From Glomus cerebriforme (lineage: Eukaryota > Glomeromycota > Glomeromycetes > Glomerales > Glomeraceae), in contig QKYT01000326.1 of the NCBI GenBank assembly GCA_003550305.1, positions 56,104 through 120,103 on the forward strand: a DNA stretch of 64,000 nt, read 5' to 3'. How positions within the stretch are numbered: the stretch's first letter is position 1; every line of letters begins with the position of its first letter. The notes below the pieces were generated by a model. The model did no database searches and had not been told where the DNA came from. It saw only the letters and a list, made by a program, of their open reading frames with translations. Position numbers and translations under genes: made by a program. Shown here one piece after another: positions 53,066-63,564 of the stretch.

Positions 53066-53067
53066 AT

Positions 53068-53226
53068 AACTTAATTGTTTGTTTAACGTCCTGATTTTTT
53101 GAAAAAATTGAGGGGAAACGAGATTTAAATAATAAATAAATAAACAGACATAATAAAATTTTATTAGATTTCAAATTTTTTTTTAAAATAGAGAGGGGTG
53201 GGGGACGTTAAACAAACAATTAAGTT
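53068..53226. mobile_element. MITE-like element with 24-bp perfect terminal repeats
   Basis: AACTTAATTGTTTGTTTAAC and four further bases (53068-53091) are exactly reverse-complemented at 53203-53226. The enclosed 111 bases are non-coding, with a T-run and a G-rich segment next to the right end. Size and perfect ends fit a non-autonomous DNA transposon. I could not find a convincing target duplication, so the superfamily is open. Confidence 0.65.
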
Positions 53227-53229
53227 GGA

Positions 53230-54170
53230 ACAGCCTTAATATAAAATAAAAAAAAAATGAGCAAACCTAAACATATCTTCATCAGCCCAAGATCCATAAT
53301 ACATCGAGTATATCATAATGAATAACTTGTAAACCGTAACACGTAATTTGTAGTTCATATTGATTAATATCATAATATTGCAAGTCATTAACCAGAATAA
53401 AATATATAAATACTGGCCTTTTTTCTTTACAATGGAAGTGTAAAAAACAAAAAAAGAATAGGGATTCTATAAGAACGATTTTGTTAAAATATTTTCTTGG
53501 TGTCCGAGTTTATGTTAGAAGGACCTATCTATTTTTTTTATTTCCCCTTAGCCATGATTATATCAAAGAACTTGGAATATACTTTAATCATGCAAGAATT
53601 ATCAGGTTCTTCGTCTTCAATATGCCACTTTAACAGCTCAATAATGGATATTGGATATTACCATATAATAAGGTAATTAATTTATTAATTACGAGTATAA
53701 ATACTGGTCCATGTAGCATACCGATATGATTAGTGAAACGAGCGATGACCTGTGAGTTGAAGTGATGAGTGCGGGACTTCTTCAGGATGGGGAACCTTGT
53801 GACTTTATTTTCAAATGTTTAATGCCTCAACCATGTGTTGTATGGTAAAACCCCACAATAATTTATATGTTATTGGACTGGTATTAGTGCTTTATATTCT
53901 TTTGGAGCTTTATACTCATAGATTATTGCTATTCTATTTTTTAATTTAGGTATCGTGATCAAGTAATACTTTGAAATTTACCATATGTCAACAGTAATTT
54001 AAAGTAATAATACTGTATATAGTTTTGTTTTATTTATTTAATACATTGATTTTTTCTTTATAATAATAAAAAAAATTTTGAATATATTATTCATTTTCCA
54101 AAAGTTATTTTTCGGACAATTCAGCACATTTTCCGGTCATTTTGCTGAATTTTTTTTTCATGGTAGCCCC
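53230..54170. other. Intergenic region without supported genes
   Basis: AT-rich sequence with no domain-bearing frame, RNA gene or transposon end that I can support. Confidence 0.4.
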
Positions 54171-54175
54171 TACAT

Positions 54176-54280
54176 TAGTTATATTTTCGCATCTTGAAGT
54201 TACTATTGTATTGAGTGTTATATTTACCAGTCAATTAATTTTGGTTTATGATTGATCATTTCAGGTTATTTCAGTTTTAT
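54176..54280 (+). pseudogene. Second fragment of the YdcZ/DUF606 gene (3' end)
   Basis: The DNA aligns with the last exon of the gene at 38291-38535 through the part encoding LGVAVVLCVVVTSQLILA and DHFGLF. Words such as ACCAGTCAATTAATTTT and GATCATTTC-GGTTATTT are shared, with a deletion in the middle that breaks the frame. It lies 240 bases from the 3' end of copy L, tail-to-tail, as at 17.7 and 38.3 kb. Confidence 0.7.
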
Positions 54281-54517
54281 CAAGAGTTTATTCGCTTTGG
54301 AATTTAAATCTTATTGTACATTGTAACTATTATTGGCAATATTTATTTAGATCAATTTCATTGCACTATTAACGTTTTTTTAGCATTAAAAAGAAAGAAT
54401 AGATATTTATTACTTTTATGTACATTTTTAAAATAATTCCGATTAAAATCTTCTTTATTTTATTAAATTTCATAGAAATGTATTATGAGTAGTCTTTGTA
54501 ATTTACAATGAAGTTTT

Positions 54518-55927
54518 TTAGTGCGGTCGAATTCGAAAGCGACCAGGATTACCTAACGATACTATGGGATAAAGCTTTGATGGTAAATCATTCCATCCTG
54601 GTACTTCCGGATACTTTATACCGTTGACTGTAAAAGCACAAGTTCTTTTATTCATGTCTAAATGAACAGTAATTATTGCACCTTCATCAAATGATGGACA
54701 ATATTGTAAACCCTTACTAGAATTATAACAATAACCATTAGAACTTAATACCCATCCAGTAAGTTGATATCTTGCATGGATTTCACAATTAAAATTTTCT
54801 GAAGCACATATTCCAATATACGAATAACTACAATACCTTTCAATAATGACATCCCATTCATATATACTTTTATTCTCTAATGCCATTTTAGCTCTAACAC
54901 TTTGATATGCATCACAACCATCTGGTGCGCATATAACCTTTTCATCATCCTCAATAACAAGTTTTGATCCACATGCTGACTTATCCCAAACATAACCAAA
55001 TTCATTAAATTTGTATTTCGGTATCCCTCGAAATTCGCTTAAAGCTGAATTATCTAATAGTGTCTTATGTCGATAAACATTTAAAATTGTTTCAGTTGGA
55101 ATAATTTCTAGTGGCTCAATTATATTAACTAATATTTGACCATTGATTTTTCTGAAATCAATAAACTTAATCAAAGGCTCCAATTCTTTAGCAATTTTTT
55201 GATGATAGGTAATAAATTTATCTTCTTCTGTGCTGACTGATTCTTCTATTTGTTCTAATGTTGGTAGTCGTTTTATTAGAGTTTTATATGCATCATCAGA
55301 AATTTGCTTTGCTGCAAGAATAGCACCATATCGAAAAACTTCATATTCTGGAGTTGCAAAGGGTTTTTCTTTTTCATGTGTACAAGTTAAAAAATATTGA
55401 AATGCTTCAATAGATAATCGATTAATTTCAATAGTATTTAATGGCATAATCGCTACTGAATCAACCAATAAATTTAGAAGAATATTATCATCTGTTAATG
55501 GCATTATTTCTGCAACTTTAGATAATAATTCTGGTGAATAATTTTCTGTGAGATTTTTTTCTAAAGTATTTTTAATGGTTTTCATGATAAAATCCTGGAG
55601 ATCAGGTAATTGAAAATAATCTGCAGCATAATAAGCTCCAATTATATTATCTTTTGTTAAAGATTCTTCTTTAGTTGATCCTACATAAGCATATTCTAAT
55701 ATAATTTCCATTGCTGAAGAATTAATCTTTGGAAAAGAAATTTGCCTTTCATAACTTTCCTTCATCCCATTATAAAGTAGTTTATCAAATACATCGGATC
55801 TTGCCGCTAAAATTGCTCTACAACCGTATAATTTCTTTTCATCCTCACATAAAATTTCTATATCGCTGTATTTTGGATTATTAATCAACAATTTTAAATC
55901 TTGTTCTAACGAATATCCTCTCATCAT
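54518..55927 (-). CDS. BTB-BACK-SPRY protein (copy L)
   Basis: Intact single-exon gene of 469 residues, start MMRGYSLEQDLKLL. BTB at about 18-118 (YAYVGS replaces the usual YIYTGS), BACK-like to about 300 and SPRY at about 312-468. The linker carries VSTEEDKFITYHQKIAKELEPL. SPRY differs from the tandem copies at all variable positions (APDGCDAYQ and YCYNSSKGLQYCPSF). It groups with copies F and H through the BACK segment but lies 30 kb away, next to a fragment of the YdcZ gene. Confidence 0.9.
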   Translation of the reverse strand: MMRGYSLEQDLKLLINNPKYSDIEILCEDEKKLYGCRAILAARSDVFDKLLYNGMKESYERQISFPKINSSAMEIILEYAYVGSTKEESLTKDNIIGAYYAADYFQLPDLQDFIMKTIKNTLEKNLTENYSPELLSKVAEIMPLTDDNILLNLLVDSVAIMPLNTIEINRLSIEAFQYFLTCTHEKEKPFATPEYEVFRYGAILAAKQISDDAYKTLIKRLPTLEQIEESVSTEEDKFITYHQKIAKELEPLIKFIDFRKINGQILVNIIEPLEIIPTETILNVYRHKTLLDNSALSEFRGIPKYKFNEFGYVWDKSACGSKLVIEDDEKVICAPDGCDAYQSVRAKMALENKSIYEWDVIIERYCSYSYIGICASENFNCEIHARYQLTGWVLSSNGYCYNSSKGLQYCPSFDEGAIITVHLDMNKRTCAFTVNGIKYPEVPGWNDLPSKLYPIVSLGNPGRFRIRPH

Positions 55928-56000
55928 TTTCTGATAAATTCTTTTATTTTTTTTTTCAAGCGTGGAATGTTTATTTTTAATGATTTTCTAAAATGTCAAG

Positions 56001-56052
56001 TATATATATATAAATTATAAAAATATATATTGTCGATTTTTTACAAATTTAG
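56001..56052 (-). promoter_or_regulatory. Diverged promoter block of copy L
   Basis: Minus strand: CTAAATTTGTAAAAAATCGACA is followed by an alternating TATA tract, a diverged form of the TTTGTTAAGATCGACA plus TATA arrangement of copies B, C, E and F, about 75-125 bases upstream of the ATG. Confidence 0.35.
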
Positions 56053-56059
56053 ATTTGCT

Positions 56060-56935
56060 GTCTAAATTTTACCAAAAATATTTTTAGAACCTGATGCAAT
56101 AATTAACATTATCATCCCACATATCAGCGGATCATTGGTAAATTAAAATGATGTGATTATACAAGTTACACTAAAACAATACGTCGATCATTCGACTAGT
56201 CCTCACTACGAAATCCAGTTCCTTCAAAGGTAAATTATGTTGAGCATACCATTATTTTTATTTATAAAAATATTTTTATCTTTTAATCTTTATTTCTGAC
56301 ATTATTTTACAGAAATATGAGTCAAACTGAAATTTCTACTGGTATTCTCTCGCTTTCAATAACGTAACTATTGAATTGAAAAACTGGATTATTAAGATTG
56401 GTTTTACTATTATTAAATTATTTGGATTTGATACTTGTTAGGAGGGAGAGCACTAAATGCTAATGAAGAATTATTAGGATATGTGCATTTGTAAATTTAT
56501 ATAAAAAGATACGTTATGGTTGTTTAAAATTAATCAAAAGGATAGATAGTTCAGTTATAAATTTCTTGTATATCGGACATTTGCAAATTAAAAGCCGAGA
56601 AATATAAATTAAAAACTGTAAAAAAATAAATTATAGTTTTGCGGACTTTGATTTAATACACTAGTACGAATAGTATGATTGATCATATGATCACGTTCGT
56701 TGATTTATTGACGTCATTTTGGTTTAGATCCGCGCATATGAAAATTTTTTTTTTTTTTTCGAGAAAAAAATCAGTTGATTCTTCTTTTTTTTGTAAAATT
56801 ATTTATGATAAAAATACGATCATTGTCGTCTGCTCTCATATGTAACTAACTTCCTCAATTTCTATTAAACGAGAGTTTACCGTTACTATAGTAAAAAAAA
56901 AAAAAAAAAATTATACCGCAGTAAAATAGAAAAAT
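56060..56935. other. Intergenic region without supported genes
   Basis: No domain-bearing frame is visible. Two homopolymer runs of 12 or more lie near 56745 and 56892. Confidence 0.4.
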
Positions 56936-56940
56936 TTTTG

Positions 56941-57024
56941 CTCTCGGTCGGGGAATTGAACCCCGGTCTCCCGCGTGCTGGATAACCTGACAGGCGGGGA
57001 TACTAACCACTATACTAACCGAGA
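56941..57024 (-). tRNA. tRNA-Asp (GUC) with a 12-base intron
   Basis: On the minus strand the acceptor TCTCGGT pairs perfectly with ACCGAGA. The D arm contains TTAGTATAGTGGTTAGTAT, the anticodon loop CTGTCAC gives GUC, and the T arm CGGGG-TTCAATT-CCCCG is perfect. The loop is interrupted after position 37 by GGTTATCCAGCA, the canonical site of nuclear tRNA introns. Without it the tRNA is 72 bases, the usual length for tRNA-Asp, with discriminator G. A TTTTT run follows within about 12 bases and can stop RNA polymerase III. All stems are intact, so it is probably functional. Confidence 0.93.
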
Positions 57025-57430
57025 TTTGATTGTTATGAAGTTCTAAAATTTTAAACATTTATATATTATTTTTTTTAAAAAAAAACTTATGAAATAATAA
57101 ACGTGCCGCAGCAAAACTAGTAATTATTAAACTTCAACAAATACGAGTAATTTCTTCGCTATAATCTATCGTTGTAAACATGAAGAATAAGCTCGAGTCT
57201 AGAAATTTTAGAACGAAATATATATATTAGCAAAAAAGCATTTAACTGATTATAAAGTTTGTTTTACAATTCGATAAAGCAAACCAATTACATTGACATC
57301 GAAACCAATTTTATTAAAAATCATTTGATAACAGAAATAAAGATTACGCTTTTTAATAAATTTTATAATCTTAAACGTGTCGAGGCTAAATAAAAAAATA
57401 TATTTAACTAAAATTTCATCATGCAGTAAT

Positions 57431-59179
57431 TCATAAATCTCTTTTTATATGAGGCAAAATTCGACATTGAGCAGAACCACATAATGATACTACTGGGTAA
57501 AGTTTTGATGGTAAATTATCCCATCCTGGCACTTCTGGATATTTTATGCCATCAATTGTAAAAGCACAAGTTCTTCTATTCATATCTAGATGAACAGTAA
57601 TTTTTGTGCCATTTTCAGTATATACAGGACCATAACGTCTAAAGTCTCCAGAATTATAACAATGACCAGTGTTTATCATCCATCCAGTTAATTGATTTCC
57701 CGCAAACTCATCATAATTAAAATTTTCTGATGCGCATACTCCAACGTAAGAATATTCACAAAATCTCTCAATAATGACATCCCATTCAAAAATACCTTCA
57801 TCACCTAATGCCATTTTGGCTCTAACATTTTGATATTTATAATTTCCTGATGCCTTTACAACTTTTCCATTATTCTTAATAATAAGGTCTGGTCCACATG
57901 CTGACTCATCCCAAACATAATCACTATTAAATGATATTGGTATTCCTCGAGTATCATTTAAATCTGATCCTGAATGATTTGATATAGCTTTATTACTTTC
58001 AATTATTTCAGTTGGAATAATTTTTAATGGAACAATGATATCAGTTAATATTTGACCTTTTATTCGCTTGAAATCAATAAATTCAATCAAAGGCTCCAAT
58101 ATTTTAACAACTTTTTTACGATCTGTGGCAGACCATACCCGGTGTTTAGGAGCCTCTTCTATTTTTTTTTCTAAAATTTGAAACTTTTCCGTTAGATAGT
58201 TATATGCATCATCGGAAACTTGTTTTGCTGCCAGAATTGCGGTATAGCGAAAAACATCATATTCCGAGGTTGCAAAGAGATATTCTTTTTTATGTGTACA
58301 AGATAAAAGATATTGAAGTCCCGCAATGGATAATCTACCATATTTAATGTTATTTAATGGAATAATTGCTAATGCTTTGACCAATAAATTTAGAAGAACA
58401 TCATCGTCTGTTATTTCCACAGCTTTAGATAGTAATTCTGGTGAATAATTCTTATCATAATTCCTTTCTAAATTATTTTTAAGAATTTTAAAAATAAAAT
58501 CCCGAATATTTGATAAATTAAAATGATTTGCAGCATGATAAGTTTCAATGATATTATTTTTAGTTAAAAGTTCTTCTTTAAATGATCCTGTATAAATATA
58601 TTCTAAGATAATCTCCATCCCATAAGAATCAATATTTGGAAAAAAAAATTGGTTTTGATTTTCATCTTTATAAAGTAATTTCTCAAATACTGTTGATCTT
58701 GCTGCTAAAATTGCTTTACAGCCATGTATTCTCGTTTTATGTTTACATAAAATTTCTATATCACTAAACTTCGGATGATTTATTAACGATCTTAAGTCAT
58801 TTTCAATTGAATATCCCCTCGTTTCTAAGGTTTAAAATGTAAATTGTGATTAATAATTTATTATGGAAGTATTTGCAAAAAAATCTCAAATTCCCTAAAT
58901 AAACTAGACTGGTGTTACAATCACTTACCGACAGAAGAAGAAGGCTTATCAATGTTTCCTGGAGAAAGAAAAAAACAAGTCAGAATTTATTGACCTACAG
59001 GTAGAACAGGTATCTAAAGAGAAACACTGACCTAAATTATTATTTGAATTTGAACTATTTCTTCTAAGAAATGCGAAACTAATAACTTTTGAGATCTTTG
59101 TAGGGCTGAACGAAGGTATCCAAGTGACTATGGGACGTCTAAAGGACCGTGTTAAAGAAGGTTGTAGATAGCTAGCCAT
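57431..59179 (-). CDS. BTB-BACK-SPRY protein with spliced-on mitochondrial-type presequence (copy M), 3 exons
   Basis: Proposed exons: 59179-59032, 58958-58929 and 58824-57431, with introns GTCAGT...CCAG and GTAAGT...TTAG, giving 523 residues in one frame. Exon 3 encodes a complete BTB-BACK-SPRY body (ETRGYSIENDLRSL onward; SPRY opens with VWDESACGPDL) but has no ATG: where paralogues read AAATGACGAGG it reads AAACGAGG, a three-base loss. The CTTAG that precedes the ATG in relatives serves here as splice acceptor. Exon 1 starts in a strong context (GCCATGGCT). It encodes 49 residues rich in Ser, Arg and Lys with no acidic residue (SLTRSFRRPIVTW, FAFLRRNSSNSN), typical of a mitochondrial targeting sequence. 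Without splicing, the first usable ATG is at 58618 and would delete half the BTB. Confidence 0.68.
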
Positions 59180-59204
59180 GGCAGAAAATCTTCTCGAGTT
59201 CAAG

Positions 59205-59685
59205 TAGTCGATGAATTAGGATGTTCGAGTCGTTCTTTTTTCTAATATTGTTTTATCATATATTGTAATTATTGTTATATCATCGATCACGAGACATGAT
59301 GCCTTGGTAGTATAACTGTATGTCACAATTAGACTATTTCTAAAGCCAATCATTTGTCTGCCTGAGTAGATAATAAAAGATTATTCCATTTAATTAAAAT
59401 AACCTTTGATTGTAATAAGCGTGAGACATTGATCTGAATCTAATTTTGGGAAACACCCCAATTCAAAAATTCTCAATTCTCTATTGCTACTAGTAATACT
59501 CCGCCTTCTCGTTGCAAGCAACTTTGTGTTTATATATTTAAGAAAAATTTGTCAAGATCATTGTTATGGATCGCTATTTTTTAGCAGCACTCCATCCTTC
59601 AAACTCGCTCTCTTTATTAATCAAGAAACGCAGTAACATTCGTTATTAATGCAAGTAAATTTCATTAATGCTCAAATGTGAACTT
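59205..59685. other. Presumed promoter region of copy M
   Basis: No gene is seen. The segment precedes the ATG of exon 1 at 59179. It lacks the TTTGTTAAGATCGACA block of the tandem BTB genes, consistent with an unrelated promoter having come with the new first exon. Confidence 0.35.
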
Positions 59686-59689
59686 TATT

Positions 59690-59990
59690 TATGGTCACAA
59701 AAAAATTAATATTTGATGGTAAAGTAACGATTCCATCCTATTGATCAATGAACAGTAATTTTGTGTGTTCTCTAGATAATTTCATGAAAGATTCTGTAAT
59801 ATTGAAAATAATTTGTTGTATGATTTCCTATTAATTTATATTCTAATATATTCTAAAGTAATTTCTTTTTCTTTTCATCACATTAGAAAATAAACTGTTA
59901 AATACTTCAGATTTTTGCTGTTTAAAATTACCTCCCTAGAATCATGTAATTCCTCATTAACAATCGTAATCAACATCATCTTTCTTGTTC
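59690..59990 (-). pseudogene. Highly degraded BTB-SPRY relic (copy O)
   Basis: Short minus-strand blocks match the family in the right order. Near 59700-59735 lies the FDGKLFHPG-type C-terminal DNA (TTTGATGGTAAA-TTCCATCC). Near 59750 is AATGAACAGTAATTTT. Near 59840-59860 is TATATTCTAATATATTC (BTB YIYTG region). Near 59905-59940 is GTTAAATACTTCAGATTTTTG-type sequence (AARSEVF). Large deletions compress a 1.4-kb gene into 0.3 kb. Confidence 0.5.
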
Positions 59991-59994
59991 TATA

Positions 59995-60450
59995 ATTTAA
60001 TTAATATTCCAAAAAGAAAACTAATATTAAGACTCGAAATAGACTATCATCCATCTCAATCGCAGTCGCAATCAATTCTCTCGACAAATGGTTGGGGTAA
60101 AATACAGAACTTGTAACGAATCATTTTTTAAGACTTGCTATTTTCGGAATATTTATTTATTCACCGGCAGGACAAGGATACTTATCGAAATTCTTTTTCA
60201 AATGGATGAAGATGTCGATTCGGAAGATTCAATGTGAAGTCATTTATAGTTATGATCTAATGGTTGATCAATGAACTAGATTTCTTAATCATTTTTAAGT
60301 CAAACCACGCTTTGATCAAGGGAATTCGTAAAATAGTAAAAATATAACAATATCATTTTGTTCGTCGTAAAAAAAAACTCTAATTTTATTATATATAAAA
60401 TTTTTTTAAAAAAATTACATAAAAAATGTAAATAAATTTTTTCATAAAAT
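59995..60450. other. Intergenic region 3' of copy N
   Basis: Nothing recognisable apart from a homopolymer-rich stretch at 60370-60440 near the end of copy N. Confidence 0.35.
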
Positions 60451-60457
60451 CTATATA

Positions 60458-61882
60458 TTAATTTCTATTTTGATGAGGCTGGATTCGAATCCTGCCAGGG
60501 TCAACTATAGAAACGACGGGATGAAGTATTGATGGTAGATTATTCCAACCTGATACTTCTTGATATCTTTTACCATCAACCGTAAAAGCAATAGTCTTTT
60601 TTGTCATATCTAAATGAACAGTTACTGTTTTGTAATCTCCAATAAATGGAGGACAATAACTGAACTTCTTTCCATTATTACTACAATCACCCGAGGAAGC
60701 TAACATCCATGTAGTGGATTTACCTTCCATGAATTCACTATAATCAAAAATTTCTGTCGTACATACTCCAATCCAAACGTATGCACAATATTTCTCAATA
60801 ACTACGTCCCATTCATAAATACCCCTCTCGCATTGAATTTTGGCTAAAGCAAATTGATGCTTTGGGCTAGACGTTTCTATAACTTTTCTATCATCCATAA
60901 TAGAAATATGAGATCCGTGAGAATATTCGTCCCAGACACAATCTGATTCGTCAAACATAAATAACGATGGTGCTACTCCACGAAAACCATTTAGATCTGA
61001 ATTCCTGTGCTTTGTTTTATATCGATAAGCATTATTAAGAATTTTTGGAGAAACGATTTCTAATGGTTCAATTATATCAGTTAATACTGAACCTTTAATT
61101 CGCTTGAAATCAATAAACTTAGTTAAAGGTTCCAGTATTTCGAAAATTTTTTCACTATCGACGATTGTTTTACCCTCATTACTAACATCATCTACGTTTT
61201 CTAAAGTCGGTAATCGTTCCTCAAGAGATAAATATGCGTCATCGGAAAATTGTTTTGCCGCAAGAAATGCACTGTACCGAAAAACTTCATATTCTGGAGT
61301 TGCAAAGGGTAAATTATCTTTTTCATGTGTATAGGCTAAAAGGTATTGAAGAGCGGCAATGTTTAAACGACCCATCTCAAGAGTATTTAATGATAGGGCT
61401 GCTACCGACCGAACCAATGATTCAAGAAGAATATTATCATCTTCAGTCGATGATGGCATTGTTTCCATGATTTTAGATAGTAATTCCGGTGAATAATTTT
61501 CAGTATAATTCATTAATAAAGTATCCTTGACGACATTAGTTATAATTTTCTGAAGGTCTGATAATTGAAAATAGTCTGCAGCATAAAAGGCTTCGATTAT
61601 ATTATCTTTTGTTAAAGATTTCTCTTCAACTGATCCAGTATAAATATATTCTAGTATAATTTCCATTGCAAAAGAGTTAATCTTTGGAAAAGAAATTTCT
61701 TTTTCAAAACTCTCTTTCATTCCATTGTAAAGTAATTTATCAAAGACTTCGGATCTTGCTGCTAAAATTGCTCTAGACCCATATAATTTCTTATCATCTT
61801 CACATAAAATTATTATATCACTATACTTTGGACTATTTATTATTGATTTCAAATCTTGTTCTAAAGAATATCCTTTCGTCAT
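60458..61882 (-). CDS. BTB-BACK-SPRY protein, divergent (copy N)
   Basis: Intact single-exon gene of 474 residues, start MTKGYSLEQDLKSI. BTB at about 18-118 (YSDIIILCEDDKKLYGSRA, YIYTGSVEE), BACK-like to about 300, SPRY at about 318-470. The SPRY is the most divergent of the set: the opening is VWDEYSHGSHISI in place of WDESACGSKLII, one cysteine of the FEWDVII-C pair region is kept (EKYCAYVWIGVC), and the loop reads CSNNGKKFSYCPPF. It retains the closing LHPVVSIVDPGRIRIQPH. It is probably an older lineage, comparable to copies I and J. Confidence 0.9.
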   Translation of the reverse strand: MTKGYSLEQDLKSIINSPKYSDIIILCEDDKKLYGSRAILAARSEVFDKLLYNGMKESFEKEISFPKINSFAMEIILEYIYTGSVEEKSLTKDNIIEAFYAADYFQLSDLQKIITNVVKDTLLMNYTENYSPELLSKIMETMPSSTEDDNILLESLVRSVAALSLNTLEMGRLNIAALQYLLAYTHEKDNLPFATPEYEVFRYSAFLAAKQFSDDAYLSLEERLPTLENVDDVSNEGKTIVDSEKIFEILEPLTKFIDFKRIKGSVLTDIIEPLEIVSPKILNNAYRYKTKHRNSDLNGFRGVAPSLFMFDESDCVWDEYSHGSHISIMDDRKVIETSSPKHQFALAKIQCERGIYEWDVVIEKYCAYVWIGVCTTEIFDYSEFMEGKSTTWMLASSGDCSNNGKKFSYCPPFIGDYKTVTVHLDMTKKTIAFTVDGKRYQEVSGWNNLPSILHPVVSIVDPGRIRIQPHQNRN

Positions 61883-62204
61883 TTTTACAAAAAGAATGGT
61901 TTTATGATTTTATGGGTTTGGTTTTAAAAAAAAAAAAAAGAAAAAAAAAAATTTTTTTTTGACCTTGTGAAAAAACTAACATTTATAACTAAATTAAATT
62001 ACACTAAAGGTTGACAATTTCCATATTAAATTTATGATGTAATGTGAATTATCGAATTGTTTGACTATCACATGATATGTGATTGTTGTGAAACATTGAA
62101 TAAATTAAAACTGAACGACCTTTTGTTTACATTTCATTCATCATAATTCGAATATAATTTTTCATGTGTGTTATATCAAATATATATATATAAATTAAAT
62201 CAAA

Positions 62205-62669
62205 ATGAATATACCGATAGAAGAATTTAAATCTATTGAAAAAGTTTTAAAAGGTTTATTAAAAGATTTTTATAATATAATTATAAAAACAAATGATGTT
62301 AATTATATTGAAGAAAATTTAAATTATTTGATAATGAATTTGAATGGATTCTTTTATTATAATCTTTTTGATTTATTTCAAAATCATGAAGAACGTGAAT
62401 ATTTATTTACAAGTTTAATTGGATATTGTTATCAAAATGGAATTGGTTGTAAAGTTGATAAAAATAAGGCTTTAGAAACATATTTGTTGGTCGTTAATAA
62501 TAAAAATAATAAGATTGAAGAGGAGGGAGGATCTTTTAAAAAAAATTTAGAACAATTGAATATTAATGAATATGAATTTGATGTTTTAAAAAATATTAAT
62601 ATTATTATTGGAAGATATTTGTTATCATTATTCTATTACAAGGATATTATTTTAGATAAAAGGAAATGA
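62205..62669 (+). CDS. Sel1-repeat-type protein, short
   Basis: Open frame of 154 residues with a strong ATG context after an A-rich leader and a TATA-like run at about 62180-62190. Residues 1-65 are helical and unassigned (IEEFKSIEKVLKGLLKDFYN). Residues 68-98 contain a Sel1/TPR-like repeat (LIGYCYQNGIGCKVDKNKALETYL). The C-terminal part ends at a stop at 62667, before further Sel1-like sequence in other frames. Sel1 proteins of this fungal group usually carry several repeats, often with a kinase domain, so this is probably the 5' part of a longer, now broken gene. A function as a protein-interaction scaffold is a family inference. Confidence 0.6.
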   Translation: MNIPIEEFKSIEKVLKGLLKDFYNIIIKTNDVNYIEENLNYLIMNLNGFFYYNLFDLFQNHEEREYLFTSLIGYCYQNGIGCKVDKNKALETYLLVVNNKNNKIEEEGGSFKKNLEQLNINEYEFDVLKNINIIIGRYLLSLFYYKDIILDKRK

Positions 62670-63560
62670 ACTAATAAAAAGATATTGTTTCAGCAGATCA
62701 ATTTGAAAAAAATTACGATATCAAAATTTAATTTATTAGGAGCGTTATGAATGTTCACAGAGGGGAGAGGGTATTGAGGGTATTGTTAGTGAGAAAATTT
62801 TTAAATGTCGTTGAAAAGGGTGATTCTGAAGCATAATATAAATTAGGACTTTGTGAATGTTAATGACGAGATAATGTTTAGGTGGTATTTGATCTCAGCT
62901 AAAAGAAATAATGATATATGCACAATATAAGATAGCATCCTATTATCATCATGGAATAGGAACGATTAAAAATGAAAATGGTTTATAAAATCGAGAAAAA
63001 CAAATACAGTATATTGTCGTAAAAAGGGAGATGATGAATTTACATCATCATCAAATTCTACAATAGCAGGCACAAAATACATTATATGAAGGTTGGTACA
63101 AAAATATTATAGGAAAACGTACTTAATATCAGCTAATGATATATACGTTATGGCCACATGGGTCAGTTTAATTTAGGTCGTTGTTATACAAGTGGAATAA
63201 AGATTGTAAGAGAATATTTGAATGGTTTATGAAATCAGCTATTGAAGGATTTGCTAAAGGGCGATGTGTTGTAGGATTTTATGATTAAAAGGGAATGGAA
63301 CAGATAAGAAAGACTTCGAATGGTATTTGAAATCAGCCAACAATGGCAATTTGATGGCACAAGATAATTTAGGAGATTGTTAGTATTACGGTATTGGGAC
63401 TAAAATAAATATTGAAGAGGCATGAAGAGGCTTAATAAAAAAATGAGGAAAAACTTGTCAATAGAGCCGCGTTAATAAGTTGGATTGCTAACGGATGCCC
63501 ATTTGAAGAAGATGAAGATTTACGTAATTATAATTTGAACTTTTGTGATGCCTCAATAAA
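62670..63560 (+). pseudogene. Decayed Sel1 repeats downstream of the short gene
   Basis: Pieces in shifting plus-strand frames match Sel1 repeats: AQYKIASYYHHGIGT near 62920-62965, GHMGQFNLGRCYTSGIK near 63145-63200 and NGNLMAQDNLGDC near 63340-63380. They are spaced as expected for consecutive repeats but separated by stops and frameshifts. They most likely formed one gene with 62205-62669. Confidence 0.65.
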
Positions 63561-63564
63561 TTGG

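Noticed and set aside
58949..59203. Stand-alone 84-codon minus-strand gene
   Set aside because: The frame runs through a consensus splice donor at 59031 into intron sequence and its first codon is not ATG; it is better explained as the first exon of the spliced gene starting at 59179.
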